DNA of 64,000 bases from Lactifluus volemus (Eukaryota > Basidiomycota > Agaricomycetes > Russulales > Russulaceae), in contig WTXI01000018.1 of assembly GCA_022376515.1 (NCBI GenBank), positions 62,001 to 126,000 on the forward strand, given 5' to 3'. A program made the translations under genes and the position numbers. Every line of letters starts with the position of its first letter. Within the stretch, counting starts at the first letter, position 1. Shown here piece by piece: positions 1 to 11,639 of this stretch. The notes under the pieces are model-generated. The model was not told where the DNA came from, ran no database searches, and saw only the letters and a list, made by a program, of their open reading frames with translations.

Positions 1-357
1 TGCAAAATTCTCCACCCATGTGCGTACATTTCGATGAATTTCATGGAAGTTCGACTGGAACATTTCATTACATAGGTATCATCAGGACAGTTGGACAAGT
101 TTATCGGTGTATACGGTACTCTACTCAAATCCTCGATGAGCACATTGAGAAAACGTGACAAAAAGCGAGAGAAGGTTCGAGCTGAAAAGCAGGCCGCACG
201 AAAGCAACGTCTCGCGGAACCGATTTCAATCGAGGGTCCGAAACGGGGAAATGGTCGGAGGAAGCGACAGAGAAAGGTCAAAGCAGCATTGAAACATGAG
301 ACGGCACGACAGCGCATGCAAGAAAGGGAGGAAGCGAAGGAAAAGGCAAAGGTATAG
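1..357 (+). CDS. SRP14: Signal recognition particle 14 kDa subunit, C-terminal part (5' end outside window)
   Basis: SRP14 pairs with SRP9 on the Alu domain of SRP RNA and slows elongation during signal-peptide targeting at the ER. Two exons are visible. Codons from position 2 to 19 read AKFSTH; an intron of 56 nt (20-75, gtgcgt to tag) follows; the last exon starts at 76 with VSSGQLDKF and continues as a helix ending LRKRDKKREK. From memory this matches the family's C-terminal block (human: KKISTVVSS..VNKF, then LLRANMDGLKKRDKK). After it comes a long Lys/Arg/Ala-rich tail of about 55 residues, as in other fungal SRP14 proteins, ending at TAG 355-357. The start codon and N-terminal half lie upstream of the window. 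The next gene begins only 155 bases downstream on the same strand. The family call is from remembered sequence, not from a search. Confidence 0.85.
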
Positions 358-512
358 GTAGTACATGGCCTCTGTATGCGGTGTAGTGTCCTCTCTCTGT
401 AGTCGAGGTGAGGCAATATGTATGCGTTCCCACGGCCTGAGCTCGCCCGAGTGTTACGTTAGCACGCTTTCAGCCTTTGGCCTTCTCTTCCTTTATTACA
501 ACCCAGATACCT

Positions 513-3500
513 ATGCCCTCACACCAATTTCCATTAATCGACTTTTCCGATGACGAAGGGGGCTGGGAAGATATGCCTATTGTCCGTGATACAGACGAAT
601 TTGCTGGTGTCGCTGGCGGGCTAGACGAGGAGGACCAGAGAAGATACCACTACAACCCACAAGCAAGAAAGGACAGCGCCGGAGGAGGCGTAAGTAACGC
701 AACGGGTTCCATTTTGGATGTCGATTTTCAGGGCAATGAATGGAGATCCAAAGTCGACCAAAACGAGAGCGAATACACGCGACTGCGCATGCGCGAGGAA
801 GAAGAGGCGGACGAAGTCCACCTTCGTACGAGATATCTGTTCGATGAAGACAAAGCCATGACGCCCCTCAGTCAGATGCAGCAAACGAAGAACATGCTGA
901 CTGAGGCCCAGCGCATTGCCTACGTCGGACTTTGCGCTCTCGTGTCTACCGAGATGGTGAAATCACTCAAGAAGCTCGGCGGCAAGGAATCCAATCTCGC
1001 TGCTGAGGATACCAAGTTGTGGAGGCTCAAAATCCTCGGTCGATTGTATTATCATATGGAGCTTGCGACAGCAGGTGCGTTTAGCTTACTACCGGGTGTC
1101 CACTGGAAGCGCTGATCTGACTCTCAGAGCAGAAAATGATTGAGAATCTGGCTGAACATGGCGTCCGTCCCGGTGATCTCGTGCCTGCTCTCATGGCTAC
1201 CCACACGGTTGCTAATCCCGAGTACGATCCTGCCGAGGCCCGACGACAAGCCGAGCTCCGGCAAAAGGAGGCGGAAGCATCATCCGAATCGGATGACATA
1301 TCCGAGATCACCGTCGTTGAGCCCTCCTCTCCCTCAAAGGTCCCTTCGTCATCATCACCCCCAGGCACCGCCAAGTCAGACACATTCCAAACAACTTCAC
1401 GAGTCTTGGAGCAGACTTCCACCTCCGCCGTTCCGGGCGTATCTACTTCCCTGTCGACGGCGGATGAGAAAGTGACGCTTGATATACGGTGGACCGTACT
1501 TTGCGACCTTTTCTTGGTACTCATCGCAGACAGCGTGTATGATGCAAGATCGCGCGTTCTACTTGAGATGGTCGCCATCTACCTTGGCTTTGGGTGGCTG
1601 GACTTTGTCAAGTTTGAACAGAGAGTGTCGGAGGCACTCGAGATTCAGGAGGGCATCGAAAACATGGAGCAACGAGAGATTATTGAGAGCCGGCAGAAGT
1701 CCTCGCGAAAACGAAGGTACATGATGGTCGGTCTGGCGACGCTCGGTAAGTCTTTTGTTTCCCTTCGCTCTCGTGATCTATGCCAATTTGGTTTGCCAGG
1801 GGGTGGTCTTGTAATCGGATTGTCAGCAGGACTACTCGCACCGGTAATTGGAGCTGGCCTCGGTGCGGCCTTTACAACCGTCGGCATATCTGGAACAGCT
1901 GGCTTCCTCGGCGGCGCAGGCGGTGCTGCGGTCATTACAACTGGAGGCGTTTTGACCGGGTCCAGTATAGCCGCCTCAGGCATGGCGCGGAGAACTGGGG
2001 CGGTCCGGACATTTGATATGCTGCCATTACACAACAACAAGCGAGTCAACTGCATTGTCACAGTGCCAGGGTGAGCCCCTTGCACCGCGTTCTGGACAGG
2101 GCCTCCATTCATTGTTAACCGCTCAATGTCATTTTACGTTAGATTTTTGAATGGGCAACTGGACGACCCTCGCTTGCCCTACAGTGTCCTAGACCCCGTT
2201 GTAGGGGATGTCTTCAGCGTTCTCTGGGAACCCGAGATGATCCGTGAGACCGGAAGTGCGCTGCGAATAATGACGGCTGAGGTTCTCTCACAAGTTGGAC
2301 AGACTGTCCTGGCAGCCACTGCCATGACGGCGCTCATGAGTGCGCTGCAGTGGCCGATCAGTAAGCGTGTTCCCTTCTTATTCGCGTCTTTCCTCGTAGA
2401 TCATGCCACCTCGTACAGTCCTGACCAAATTGGGGTATTTGATCGACAACCCCTGGAACAATGCGCTCGATCGGGCCAAAGCGGCAGGCAGCGTCCTTGC
2501 GGACATTCTCGTTCAGCGCCACCTCGGCGTCCGACCAATTACACTCATTGGGTTTTCTCTCGGAGCACGGGTCATCTTCTACGCTCTGCTAGAGCTCTCG
2601 AAGCAAAAGGCATTCGGCGTCGTACAGGATGTCTTTTTACTGGGAGCAACCCTGTCCGCTTCCCAAAAGAATTGGTTTCAAGTACGCTCCATCGTTTCGG
2701 GTCGCTTCGTGAACGCGTTTGCGCGCAACGATTGGGTATTGAATTACCTTTTCCGTGCGACAAGTGGCGGTGTCGGGACTGTCGCTGGCCTGCGTCCCGT
2801 GGAGAATGTTCCAGGGCTAGAGAACGTCGATGTCACTGATAAGATCGCGGGACATACGAGTTACCGCATGTTCATGCCGCTGATATTGGATCAACTGGGT
2901 TTTCCCGTCTCAGCTGACCACTTTGATGAGCCTGAGGTGAGAGTCTGGGTTTAATCTGAGTTTTTCCGGAGTCACTTAGCCTTGCAGGAACCTGATTTTG
3001 AAGAAGACCGCATTGTGGTTCGCGAAGGGGAGGAGGTCCCAAAGAAGGGTTGGTTTTCAACAAGAGGGAAACCGTCCGCACAAGGCACGCCAACGTCAGC
3101 GTCACAACCTCCCTCTCTCCCCCCGGGGCAAAGCCAAAAGCCAAATGAACAAGCAAGAGATGACGATGACTTGCCTCCGCGTGAACTTCGGACACCACCG
3201 GTGTTGGCATCGCCGTTGCCTGGTCAGGGCGTCGAACGGGGGACTGGTGACGTAGATGGCGATATTGTGCCAGACGTACCTGCACGCGCAGGCTTCGATC
3301 TCGCGGCGATGAGGGCCGTAATCGAGGGAATTGGCGAAGGCAAAGAGAGTCAGCGAGAATTCGCACAGCCGGAGATGTCATCATCGTCATCATCGCTCCA
3401 GCTACCAGCTGAATCTGTACAACGGCCCCGGTCTACCTCTCCTCCCGTCACCCGACCGGTAAGTGGACGTCCTTCGGGGGTGCACCGACGTGCAACCGAT

Positions 3501-3979
3501 GTGTTCGGGGATCCCGCCCCCGCCAAGGCTCTGTCTCTCAACGATGTCCGTGATGAACCTCTACTCGACTCTGAGGATGGTCGCGATGATCATGTAGCCG
3601 ACGACATGAATGGGGACTCGACATCACTGTCACGTTACCTTCCCACTCTCTCGCCGCGGGGCTCGGTCCCCACGCCCTCATTCGCAAGTAATGACGGGAT
3701 GCCGTGGTCTCCGGTGTCGACGATCCCTGACAAAGAGATACTCGGCGGTTTCGAGACACCGTTTGGGAATCCATTTCGCCCGACGCCGTTCGCCGCGGCG
3801 GTGGGAGACTCGGCATCGGCATCATCAACTGTCCCGGCGGCGTAAGTGTCACCGCAGCAGATCGTGATCCTTGGACTTTCCGAACGCGAACGCACCCTCA
3901 TCCCAATAATGACGTGTCAGCCAGCACGACCGGGAAGCAGCAGCCTTCAGTGTTTGCTGCCAACCCGTGGGAAAGCTGA
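513..3979 (+). CDS. DUF726 family membrane protein with alpha/beta-hydrolase fold (TMCO4/yeast Mil1-like)
   Basis: Seven exons: 513-1074, 1128-1745, 1800-2070, 2143-2360, 2419-2936, 2988-3841, 3921-3979. All junctions keep phase. The acidic N-terminus starts MPSHQFPLIDFSDDEGGWED. A middle Gly/Ala-rich hydrophobic stretch (exon 3: LVIGLSAGLLAPVIGAGLG, then GTAGFLGGAGGAA) is the membrane-like glycine zipper of this family. Exon 5 carries YLIDNPWNNALDRA and the nucleophile-elbow motif GFSLGARV (G-x-S-x-G), followed by VFLLGATLSA, NDWVLNYLF and a final GHTSYR with a His in the expected place. This order is characteristic of DUF726. The tail from exon 6 is long, disordered and Ser/Pro-rich, and the last short exon ends in NPWES. 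The start was chosen because an upstream in-frame start at 477 adds only MAFSSFITTQIP, which is not conserved-looking. The enzymatic substrate is not established for the family; yeast Mil1 is known as an AP-1 adaptor interactor. Confidence 0.85.
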
Positions 3980-4733
3980 GACCATTTGTGTGTGCCGGTC
4001 CATATCATTGTTTTTTCCTTTCGTATTATCAGCAGCATACATACATTCCATTCCACATGATCATTGGGTATTTGGCAACACGCACATTCACATTCATACC
4101 AACTTTTTTTTTTTTTAGCACGAGTTATCTGTTGTGAGGTTCGTTGTGAACAAAATAATGAAAGATTCCCACCCCCGCAGTTTTTTTTTTTGCGACTGAT
4201 GACCTAATGGAGTTGGAAATTACAGCAATCGATAACCACGCTCCACATTGTTGTACTCGGATTACTCGGATCGGGATGCGATTGGCTCCACAAAGACGCT
4301 ATTTTTTGTCTCTCCTCCGTTTTGTGGACAATTATCGTCGTACACAATAATTTTTGAGGGGACGGGGGGCCGGTAGAGGTGGGGATGGGATTAAAGATAA
4401 CGGATAATTTTTCCGGCTGATGACAGGCGTTCGGGTTTTACAAAAGCCATCACAACAGCTTTCACCCGCTGAGGGACTTTAGCTACAGGAAGAAGCTTCA
4501 TCGAGCTAATGTCACAGCGTTTTGACAACCAAAAAACGAGGCCGATCTGGCACCGGCGATCCGGTACTGATGATGCTTTATTTGCAATTGGAAACCGTCT
4601 CGAGGCGAGGGAGATGGTCAAAAACCAGATTGATGAGAGGCTCCTCCCCAAAGGCGTAGTAAAGTAAAAATCACCCCCCCCGTCCTCTAAACCGTTGGCA
4701 AAGGGATTCTGACCCTCCTCCTCCATCTTTCGA
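3980..4733. other. Intergenic region
   Basis: This stretch has no convincing gene. It holds two T runs (near 4107-4118 and 4181-4190) and a CT-rich stretch just before the next start codon, which could be its promoter. A minus-strand open frame at 4391-4765 has no recognisable features. Confidence 0.5.
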
Positions 4734-5444
4734 ATGTCCCGGACTACCCTACGCCCTTGTCTCAAACATCATACAGACCTCGATCCACCGCCGGTGAATA
4801 GCCCTCTGCCCTTTGCCTTTTGCTCTTCCTCTCGCGTGCACTTTCCGCCTTCTCCCGGTCTCTGCCAAACTCACCTCACTCACTCGGCTGCCATATACGA
4901 TCGCGCGCCCATCGTCGTACTCCCCAATGTCTGCGCTCTACCCAAACGCAACGAACGTACCTATACCGAATCTCCCTCTTCTTCTTCCCCTTCCTCCTCT
5001 TCCACCACAATAAAGCAACGGAGATCGGGACATAAGCACGCCGCGCGTGCTTTCGCCGCCGAACTCTCTCAGATGACGGAAGAACCAGGTCGAGTACCTC
5101 CTCCGCTCGTTCACGACCTCTCCTCTTCCTCTTCTTCCTCCTCCTCCTCCTCATCCTCTTCCACCTCCTCTTCCTCTTCATCGTCCGAGTCGGACGAATC
5201 AGACGTTAGCAGTTCCCCACCAGATCCTACCCACTTCCCATCTACCTGTCATCCGCCTATACCCCTCATCAACGGAGCCGGCGATGCCACCGCCGCCATG
5301 TCTTTCCTCCCACACGCCAACGAGCGCGATAAGCCCCGTCGGGAGCGCAGTCGCAGTAAGTCTCGTAACGGTGGTTCGCGTTTGATCCCGAAGAGCGAGT
5401 TTGCGTGGTCGTCGGAGCTGGACGGTTGTCTCGGTGGATTCTGA
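4734..5444 (+). CDS. Conserved fungal hypothetical protein, serine-rich
   Basis: This is a single uninterrupted frame of 236 codons starting MSRTTLRPCLKHHTD and ending LDGCLGGF. The order is: an N-terminal block (SSRVHFPPSPGLCQTHLTHS, then YDRAPIVVLPNVCALPKRN), a Ser-rich linker, a run of about 25 mostly serine residues encoded by TCC/TCT repeats (about 5119-5186), an acidic patch SESDESD, and a C-terminal block SFLPHANERDKPRRERSRSKS. The two flanking blocks look like conserved motifs of an uncharacterised basidiomycete protein I have seen but cannot name. The basic RRERSRSKS stretch could be a nuclear localisation or RNA-binding segment; that is inference. No membrane segment is visible. Confidence 0.65.
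   Translation: MSRTTLRPCLKHHTDLDPPPVNSPLPFAFCSSSRVHFPPSPGLCQTHLTHSAAIYDRAPIVVLPNVCALPKRNERTYTESPSSSSPSSSSTTIKQRRSGHKHAARAFAAELSQMTEEPGRVPPPLVHDLSSSSSSSSSSSSSSTSSSSSSSESDESDVSSSPPDPTHFPSTCHPPIPLINGAGDATAAMSFLPHANERDKPRRERSRSKSRNGGSRLIPKSEFAWSSELDGCLGGF
5109..5186. repeat. TCC/TCT trinucleotide tract (polyserine)
   Basis: Imperfect TCC/TCT repeats encode the serine run of the hypothetical protein at 4734-5444. In-frame expansion or contraction is the expected mode of variation here. Confidence 0.85.
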
Positions 5445-8213
5445 CGAACTTTAACCCCTACCCCTACATCCCACTTTCCCCCCCCCTCCCTTCCCCCTTT
5501 TTATTATTATCACCCGCTTCCTGTCAGCCGGGAAGACGGGATACCCCCTGTAAATGCCCTTGTTGTAACAATCACGACCCACACACACTTGCTATCTCCC
5601 TCACGCTTTCTTCTCTTTGCTGTTTTCCTCCTACTACACCCCTCTCCCCAAGGATGGAATTGCACATAGCGATACCGTACCTCCCGCTTGTTTCACCAAC
5701 AGCGGTTGTAATTGCAATATTGATTCACACATTAAACACACTGACGTCGTGTCCGCACACATCGTCCGTAAAAAGACAAGGTATGGGGTTCTATTCTCGT
5801 ACGCTATCTTCTATTTTCTATTATTATGCCCGTTCCGTTCTGAACGGAAGGGGGGCAGATGCTGAAAGGAGAGGTCAGTTTCACTTCTATTGAAGGGTCG
5901 CAGAATAGGTCGACGGAACAATCTCGGTTCAAAGTGGCGCGCAAACCAACGAACGTTCTTCGGCAACCCTGGCTTGGCCTGAGAGAGCCGCTGACTGATG
6001 GATCGGTCGTCGTGATCGCCCGGTAGGCGGGAAGCGTGGCGCGGGTTCCTACAGTACTGTCACTTATCCCTGAGCGAACCAGGAACAAATATTAAATATC
6101 CCAGTAATTCGGCACCATCGGGACGAGTCGGGGCAGCTCAACATTTGAGGTCAACTCTTTTGACTGCTGTCCATACAGTACCAACGCATTTTTTTATGAA
6201 TGTTTGTTTGCATAACAACGCAAATTTGATGAATGAAGTCCTTGAACCATTTTTCTGGCTAGGAAATGATGATGATGATAACGATGATGATGGGCGTTCG
6301 TCGTCGTTAGTTCACAGGATTCTCTACAGTACAGCAAAACCCATGTGCTTATACGGAATATAGGTGATTGGTCGACGGGCGAGGTTGCTGGTACGTGTGC
6401 GTTAGGTGATACGGGCAGAATGTCCGGTTTATGCCATCAACCACTGGCAGGCCCAGGTTCGCGCGCGTCGGTAACGGCGTTATTCGGTCCCACATCCAGT
6501 AAAAGACAAACACCTTTGCTTGCAATAAATTGGGGGTTAGACTTTGCCCCATCTGTGGGAGGAGTGCCCATCTTAACGGACATTTTTTCTCAGATGTGCG
6601 CGCGCGGCCGCCGTCATCGTCTCCGCCTACACGGAACCGATCATCATCAACGCATGCATCAATAAAGCCCTAGCCTGAAGCAGGGGTCGACCGCACGACG
6701 CACCCAAAACTCCCGTAATCCTCGTGGGTACCCCAACCTCCCCCCTCGCCCCACCTCCCCAAACGCGCCAATCAGACCTCACGAGACCCAGTGAACCCAC
6801 GCGTTTTTCATTCCGTTTGGATGTTCCGAAAAGTTTGTCCCAAACAAGCCTAGAAAGGTTGCGTACCTGGGTTCCCCCTAACTTGATTCTCCCATGTACT
6901 GCGGGGGGCGTTGCAGTTTGACACGAGATGCTGCTGCAAGGAACCCATCTCACGATAGCACGTGGTTTTGCGCCACCGCTAGTACTATTCCGTGTCCTAT
7001 ACTCCGCCACACCAACACGGTCCGAGACGGGGGTCGTCCGCACCCCTACTTACTGTATGGGTACATCAGCTAACACTTCTCCAATGGGACCACACAACGC
7101 GGCTCGTTGCACACGTTCGTCCTACAAAATCATCTCACGCATCGTATGGAAGGCTCCTCACTGGTAGCAGTTCTTGTAGGGTTGATCCGGACGCCTCACA
7201 TCCAGCAGCTTACTGTACTCCGACCCCTGACATGAATTTATAACTCCGCGGAGTTCCAGCCTTCCCTATCGACGTTCTGACGGCATTCACTTTCCCTTTC
7301 TGCTCGCTCTGTCTGGTAAATCTACTGCGTGCTCTTTGTACGATCAGATCAGATCATCTTGGCTTTCTACCTTGTCTACATTCCTTAAGCACCGTTATAT
7401 GCTCCGCCATGCTGATTACTCAATCGTCTCTGTCAGGCCCAACTCTTGTGAATTACCTGCGTCTTGCGACTAGCACACACACAGATTCAGTGGATCAACA
7501 TCTTGTGTCCGATCACTTGATTTCGAGAACATTCCTGTGGACGCTTAAGGGAGGTGCTTAGTATGGGAAAACCTCTCATGATAGCTCCAAGTAGCGCTGC
7601 ACGCATGGCAAACTGTCTTTTGAAACACCCAACAGCTGTAGCAATCGTTTAGGCTGCTCACCGTGTGTGGGGGAGGAGGGGGGACGCCACAGAACATTCC
7701 AGGTTTCCCTGGCGTCAAGCCGACTTTTGCCGTGTCTTTATCTATTTTCAAGTCATTTTTACCTTTTTCCAACCTGAAAATCCGTACCTACTCTAGGCCC
7801 TTACCTTATCTGATTGTCTTTTTATTTCCTGGTAACCTAGCTCTGTGGCTCGTCGGTTCATGTGACAGACGTTAGGAACTGGGAGGAACCAAAGGTGGCG
7901 CAACCCCTGATCCCATTTTCGTGCCTTTCCCCGTTTTTCTACAAATACGCCTATTAACCGCGCTAACCGGCATATATGCCTCTCGGGTGTCTCGCTACGA
8001 TATCTACTCACAGAGTCAGGTGTGTGAGCAGGTGGATGAGGGCGTTACGCCGGGCTGTAATCAAACGCCCGCATCGTGTGTGCTTGACGCTGCCGTGATT
8101 GAAATTTCGAAGGTACGGTACGGCCTAGCAGTTGAGATGATACGTTGGTGTTGTGGGATCGGACCCTAATTAAAGGCCTTTTATTCTGAAATCGATGAGG
8201 CTTGATGATAACG
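5445..8213. other. Long intergenic region, no supported gene
   Basis: I see no coding pattern supported by domains, intron structure or paralogy. There is a short GAT/GATGAT microsatellite at about 6266-6294 and a G-rich stretch near 7668-7684. Several open frames exist on both strands (for example the minus strand of 6627-7043), but none resembles a family I know. A decayed gene cannot be excluded. Confidence 0.5.
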
Positions 8214-8221
8214 TGATCATG

Positions 8222-8229
8222 ATAACGTA
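8222..8229 (+). promoter_or_regulatory. Variant of the array's conserved element (TAACGTAA)
   Basis: The context gatcatgaTAACGTAAcc matches the element before the other array units except for one base in the TGACGTAA core. It lies upstream of the most decayed unit. Confidence 0.35.
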
Positions 8230-8449
8230 ACCTCCCCCATATATCTTTGTCCGCATTTGTAGCACTCTGCTTCAAGTCTGTTTGGGGTCGAACCACAGCA
8301 GAGTCCAATAAAAGCCCAGAGCAAAAATCCGGGCGTTTCCCAGCGTCCTAGGCCAAAAATACCATGTTGAAACTTCTGACCACCTTTGTCTTATCTTATC
8401 TTGAAAGTTACCGCCTCCTAGTCCAAACTTCTTGAACGTGCGCCCCTTC

Positions 8450-9345
8450 AACCGTGTCAGGTGTACTGCCTTCTTCGGTGATGGTTCGGGTGTAGTATCG
8501 GAACAGATTTCAGAAGAAGCTGATCGAAGTGACTGAGCGGATGATGCAACGTTCCGAGTCCATCCGGCGGTGCACAACGCTTGTTCAATAGCCTGCCACG
8601 TCTACACAATTCATGCATAATGGGGTAGGAAGCGGGGGCTCGGTCTCACCCGTGCTATGTGCTTACGTTGTTGGAGGGCCGGGCGCTGCCCCGAGGAAGT
8701 AGTGGTATCTAAACGTCGGGGTACGTGTACAATGCCCGCTACACTTCCCCCGCTCTGCTGTCCCTAATCCCTACTCCAACGTGGAGCTCGTCCTCTGCTG
8801 CTGGATCATTGCCGATGTACATATGCGTCCATCTAACACGATATATCCGTTGCTGAACTGAGGTTTTGTCCTCATAGCAGAACCCAGATACGTCCGCGGA
8901 TGGCAAAGCAAAGAAACCACAACCGCCGTCTCTATGACAAAGCGGCGGTTTCGTCATGAAGAACGTCCTTCATCCGTACTCGTTGACACCACAAGAGGCC
9001 ACTGAAGCCAGCCAGACGTCTTGATATTTACCGTGAACTGCTTTGCCGAAATTTTGGAGGCTGCCCTGCGCATGAGCGACGATATTTGAAAGGCGCAAGC
9101 ATCAACGCGTTTTACAAAATTTCGGGCCGAGTTTACCGGGAAATCACTGGCAGTGGGTTTTCTGAACCCAATCCTACCTGAGGCCGAAGCGCAAGAGCCC
9201 TCCCTTGTATATTCCTCCAAGTGTCGCGGCCTACCGCTACAACTAAGCGTTATCGGTACCTCGGAACCTACATTACTAGTAGAAGTTCCCGTCGAGCGCA
9301 CGACAATTGGAGCGGATGAGTAGCCAGGCTAGATCTGCCTACTGT
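8450..9345 (+). pseudogene. DUF6697-family pseudogene, array unit 1
   Basis: Degenerate relative of the gene at 9814-11438. Aligned landmarks, in order: the exon 2 end (about 8490-8570, shared catccg.. motif), a stretch like exon 3 with the same trailing tacat..gtccatctaacacgat segment (about 8815-8840), an exon 4-like peptide HPYSLTPQEATEAS (8963-9004), and an exon 5-like YRYLGTYI (about 9255-9278). Stops and frame changes occur between these blocks, and neither exon 1 nor the last two exons are recognisable. The downstream part is replaced by unrelated sequence before the next unit begins. Confidence 0.7.
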
Positions 9346-9578
9346 GAGCGGCCTTAGTTTGACTTCTTCGTTTTATTTCTGGTGGGGCTCACGTCGTCAT
9401 ATGATGCAAGCAACGTAAGTGCATATGAGCATTTGGGATGAACTACTGATGAACGACATTCAAGTTTGAAAACGCCGTCAGCTTCTTGTGAAGTTGTGAT
9501 AACACAGCAATAAGAAACGATGAGATTTGATGATAACACGTACTAGTACTCCACAACTTGAACTTGTCGTGCTCATGG

Positions 9579-9586
9579 TGACGTAA
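9579..9586 (+). promoter_or_regulatory. TGACGTAA element upstream of array unit 2
   Basis: The sequence gctcatggTGACGTAAcg lies 228 bases before the ATG of the intact DUF6697 gene. The same core precedes the other units. TGACGTAA is the consensus type bound by CRE/ATF-class bZIP factors; binding here is inference. Confidence 0.45.
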
Positions 9587-9813
9587 CGCGGCTACTAACT
9601 GAACCCCCCAGTCTTTTTGTGTCTTCTTCTTTCCACGGCCAATAATGTCTGGGACCTGTTTTCACACATTTGTGTGCTATACTACATATCTGAGGGGACT
9701 TCCGCCACTTGCAAGTGGTGTCGCTTTTGCTCAGGGACCCATTTTCCCAGCTTTTACAACCAAAGGTCCTTTCAAGGCCAACATTTTTTCTGCGCCTCTG
9801 CGCCTAGCGTACC

Positions 9814-11438
9814 ATGTCAACCACGGCGAACACGGTGGCAGACCAACACTTTGGAGCAATTTCTCAGCTTCAAGTCGAACTTCGGTCCAAATTGGCGGAT
9901 GTTGACAGGAACGCAGCCACTTGGCACCGCGAGGAATATTGCAAGTTACTACCCACGTATGTGGGCGAGAGAGCTGCAAGATTGCTATTCGGCGAATCTC
10001 AATCTGTACAGTCGGCATCCTCGGACACTGCTTCCGCAGATCAGCGGCAGCCTGAGCAACCTGACCGTTGCGTGCGTCATTAATCCCCGTTCCCGTTCCA
10101 GTGCCTGTACAATGTATTCCCGGTTCTTGTCCCTGACCATTCTTCCCTGTCTCTTATAGCTGCCACCCAGTCCAAGCGTACCAACTTCAACTTTAAGTGC
10201 TCCTTCTTCGTCAGATGATGCACTGGTATCAGGAACAGATAGAGCTGATCGAGATAACGGAACCTGTGATGCAACACCGCAAGTCCATCCGGTGCCCGGT
10301 GCTTTTCTATAACCTGCTACACACACAGCTCATGCATAACAGGTCGAAATAACAGGGCGGACCTCTGGTCCTAGCAATATCAGGTCTCGTCTTGTAAGCC
10401 GTGCCACACCGTCATCTAGTGATAGGAGGCATGGCTCGGCGTCCGCCCGTGTCCTAACACGGAGCAGAGCGCAGGTGTCCGCTGTTCCTCGTTCACCACC
10501 AATGTACATGTGTCCATCTAACACGATAGATTGGTGATTACGCTGAGAGAATTTCTTTTTTCCTTCATAGAAGAACTTCAGTGCGCCCCCGGGTCAACCC
10601 CAGAAACATACCGCGTGCAAATAGCGGTCGTCTCAGCGATAAGGAAGCAGTATTGGCATTTCTTCGTGAAGAAGGTCTCCATTCGTACTCGTTGACACCG
10701 CAAGAGGCCGCTCAAGCTAGCCACATGCCTGATATAACCCAGAGTTGCTTCGTGCAAACATTTGGACATTTCCTAACCGTGAGCGAACAAGAAGCGGCGC
10801 CATGATCATCAATTCGCGTTTACAGCTCTATGGACCAAGCTCACTAGGGCAACCAGGGCTGCTCTTCCTCAAATCGAACCCAATCCCACCTGAGGCCGTA
10901 GTGCAAGAGCCCTTCCTTGCATTTGTCCAAGTGTTGAGGCCCATTTCACTAATCAAGATTTATCGGTATCTCGGAACTTACATCAGGGTTCCCATACTTC
11001 GCACGACACTTGGAGTAGATGAGTGGCACGCTCTGCCACCATTTGTGAGCAGCCTTTGATTTTCTGCGTTTATCGCCAGGGCCCATTTATGATGCCTTTG
11101 CAAGTGCCGTCACATGTTGTGCCGGCGCATGTTCACCCTGACGTCGCCTGATGGGCGTGCCCTTCATGCACGACTCGCCCTGCGTCGTCAGCACGGGCGT
11201 GAACCCTCACCTGATGAGGTCCAAATCTGGCTGACAGAAAATCACCGTCCTCCGAGTCAAGTCATCAAACAGTCGACTATTAATGGCGCATACAGAACAG
11301 GTGAAGAGGTGTGTCCCGGTGTGTCATTCTGGCTTGTATCTAATTTGCTGTGTCTATCTGCAGCAAATGGCATTTGAAGTGGTCAAGTGCATTGGATATG
11401 ATATCGAAGTGGCAAAAAAGATGGAGGTGTTGATGTAG
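9814..11438 (+). CDS. DUF6697-like protein, array unit 2 (intact model)
   Basis: Seven exons: 9814-10071, 10160-10291, 10343-10503, 10571-10778, 10826-11044, 11105-11308, 11364-11438. They sum to 1257 nt (418 aa), all phases close, and the same splice sites recur in the paralogous units. Order: a helical N-terminus (LQVELRSKLADVDRNAATW), a Ser/Arg-rich disordered middle, a helix with LTPQEAAQAS, then the C-terminal domain. That domain has GQPGLLFL, YRYLGTYIRV, DEWHALPP, LHARLALRRQHGREPSPDEV, the GEE splice junction, and a last exon with VVKCIGYD. From memory the motifs Y-x-G-x-Y, E-W-x-x-x-P, G-R-E-P and K-C-x-G-Y-D are typical of the agaricomycete DUF6697 domain. Function is unknown in the family. 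The intron at 10779-10825 is needed to keep frame here, while unit 4 reads through the same place. Confidence 0.72.
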
Positions 11439-11569
11439 GAATTGGGGAAAAGACTGAGGTGCATGACGCGGACAACGTCGTACGATATATGAAGTGGAAA
11501 TTTTGAGCTAGCAGTCCAACAAGGTTCCATAGAAAGATGCTGAATCGGTGATGTCAGTGATGATCATGA

Positions 11570-11577
11570 TGACGTAA
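11570..11577 (+). promoter_or_regulatory. TGACGTAA element upstream of array unit 3
   Basis: The context gatcatgaTGACGTAAtt is nearly the same as before units 1 and 2, although unit 3 itself is a pseudogene. Confidence 0.4.
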
Positions 11578-11639
11578 TTCTTCAAGTGTCCATCTTTATC
11601 CCCAAGTCGCCTCAAGGTTGGCGTTTCTCAGCTCCTCAG

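Noticed and set aside
6627..7043. 138-codon minus-strand frame in the gene-poor 5.4-8.2 kb region
   Set aside because: GC-rich composition allows open frames; no motif, paralogue or splice pattern supports it.
10072..10083. In-frame TAA after the first exon of the intact DUF6697 gene, at first read as a truncation
   Set aside because: A gtgcgt donor conserved in units 2, 3 and 4 lies just before it, so the stop is inside an intron and the frame continues at 10160.
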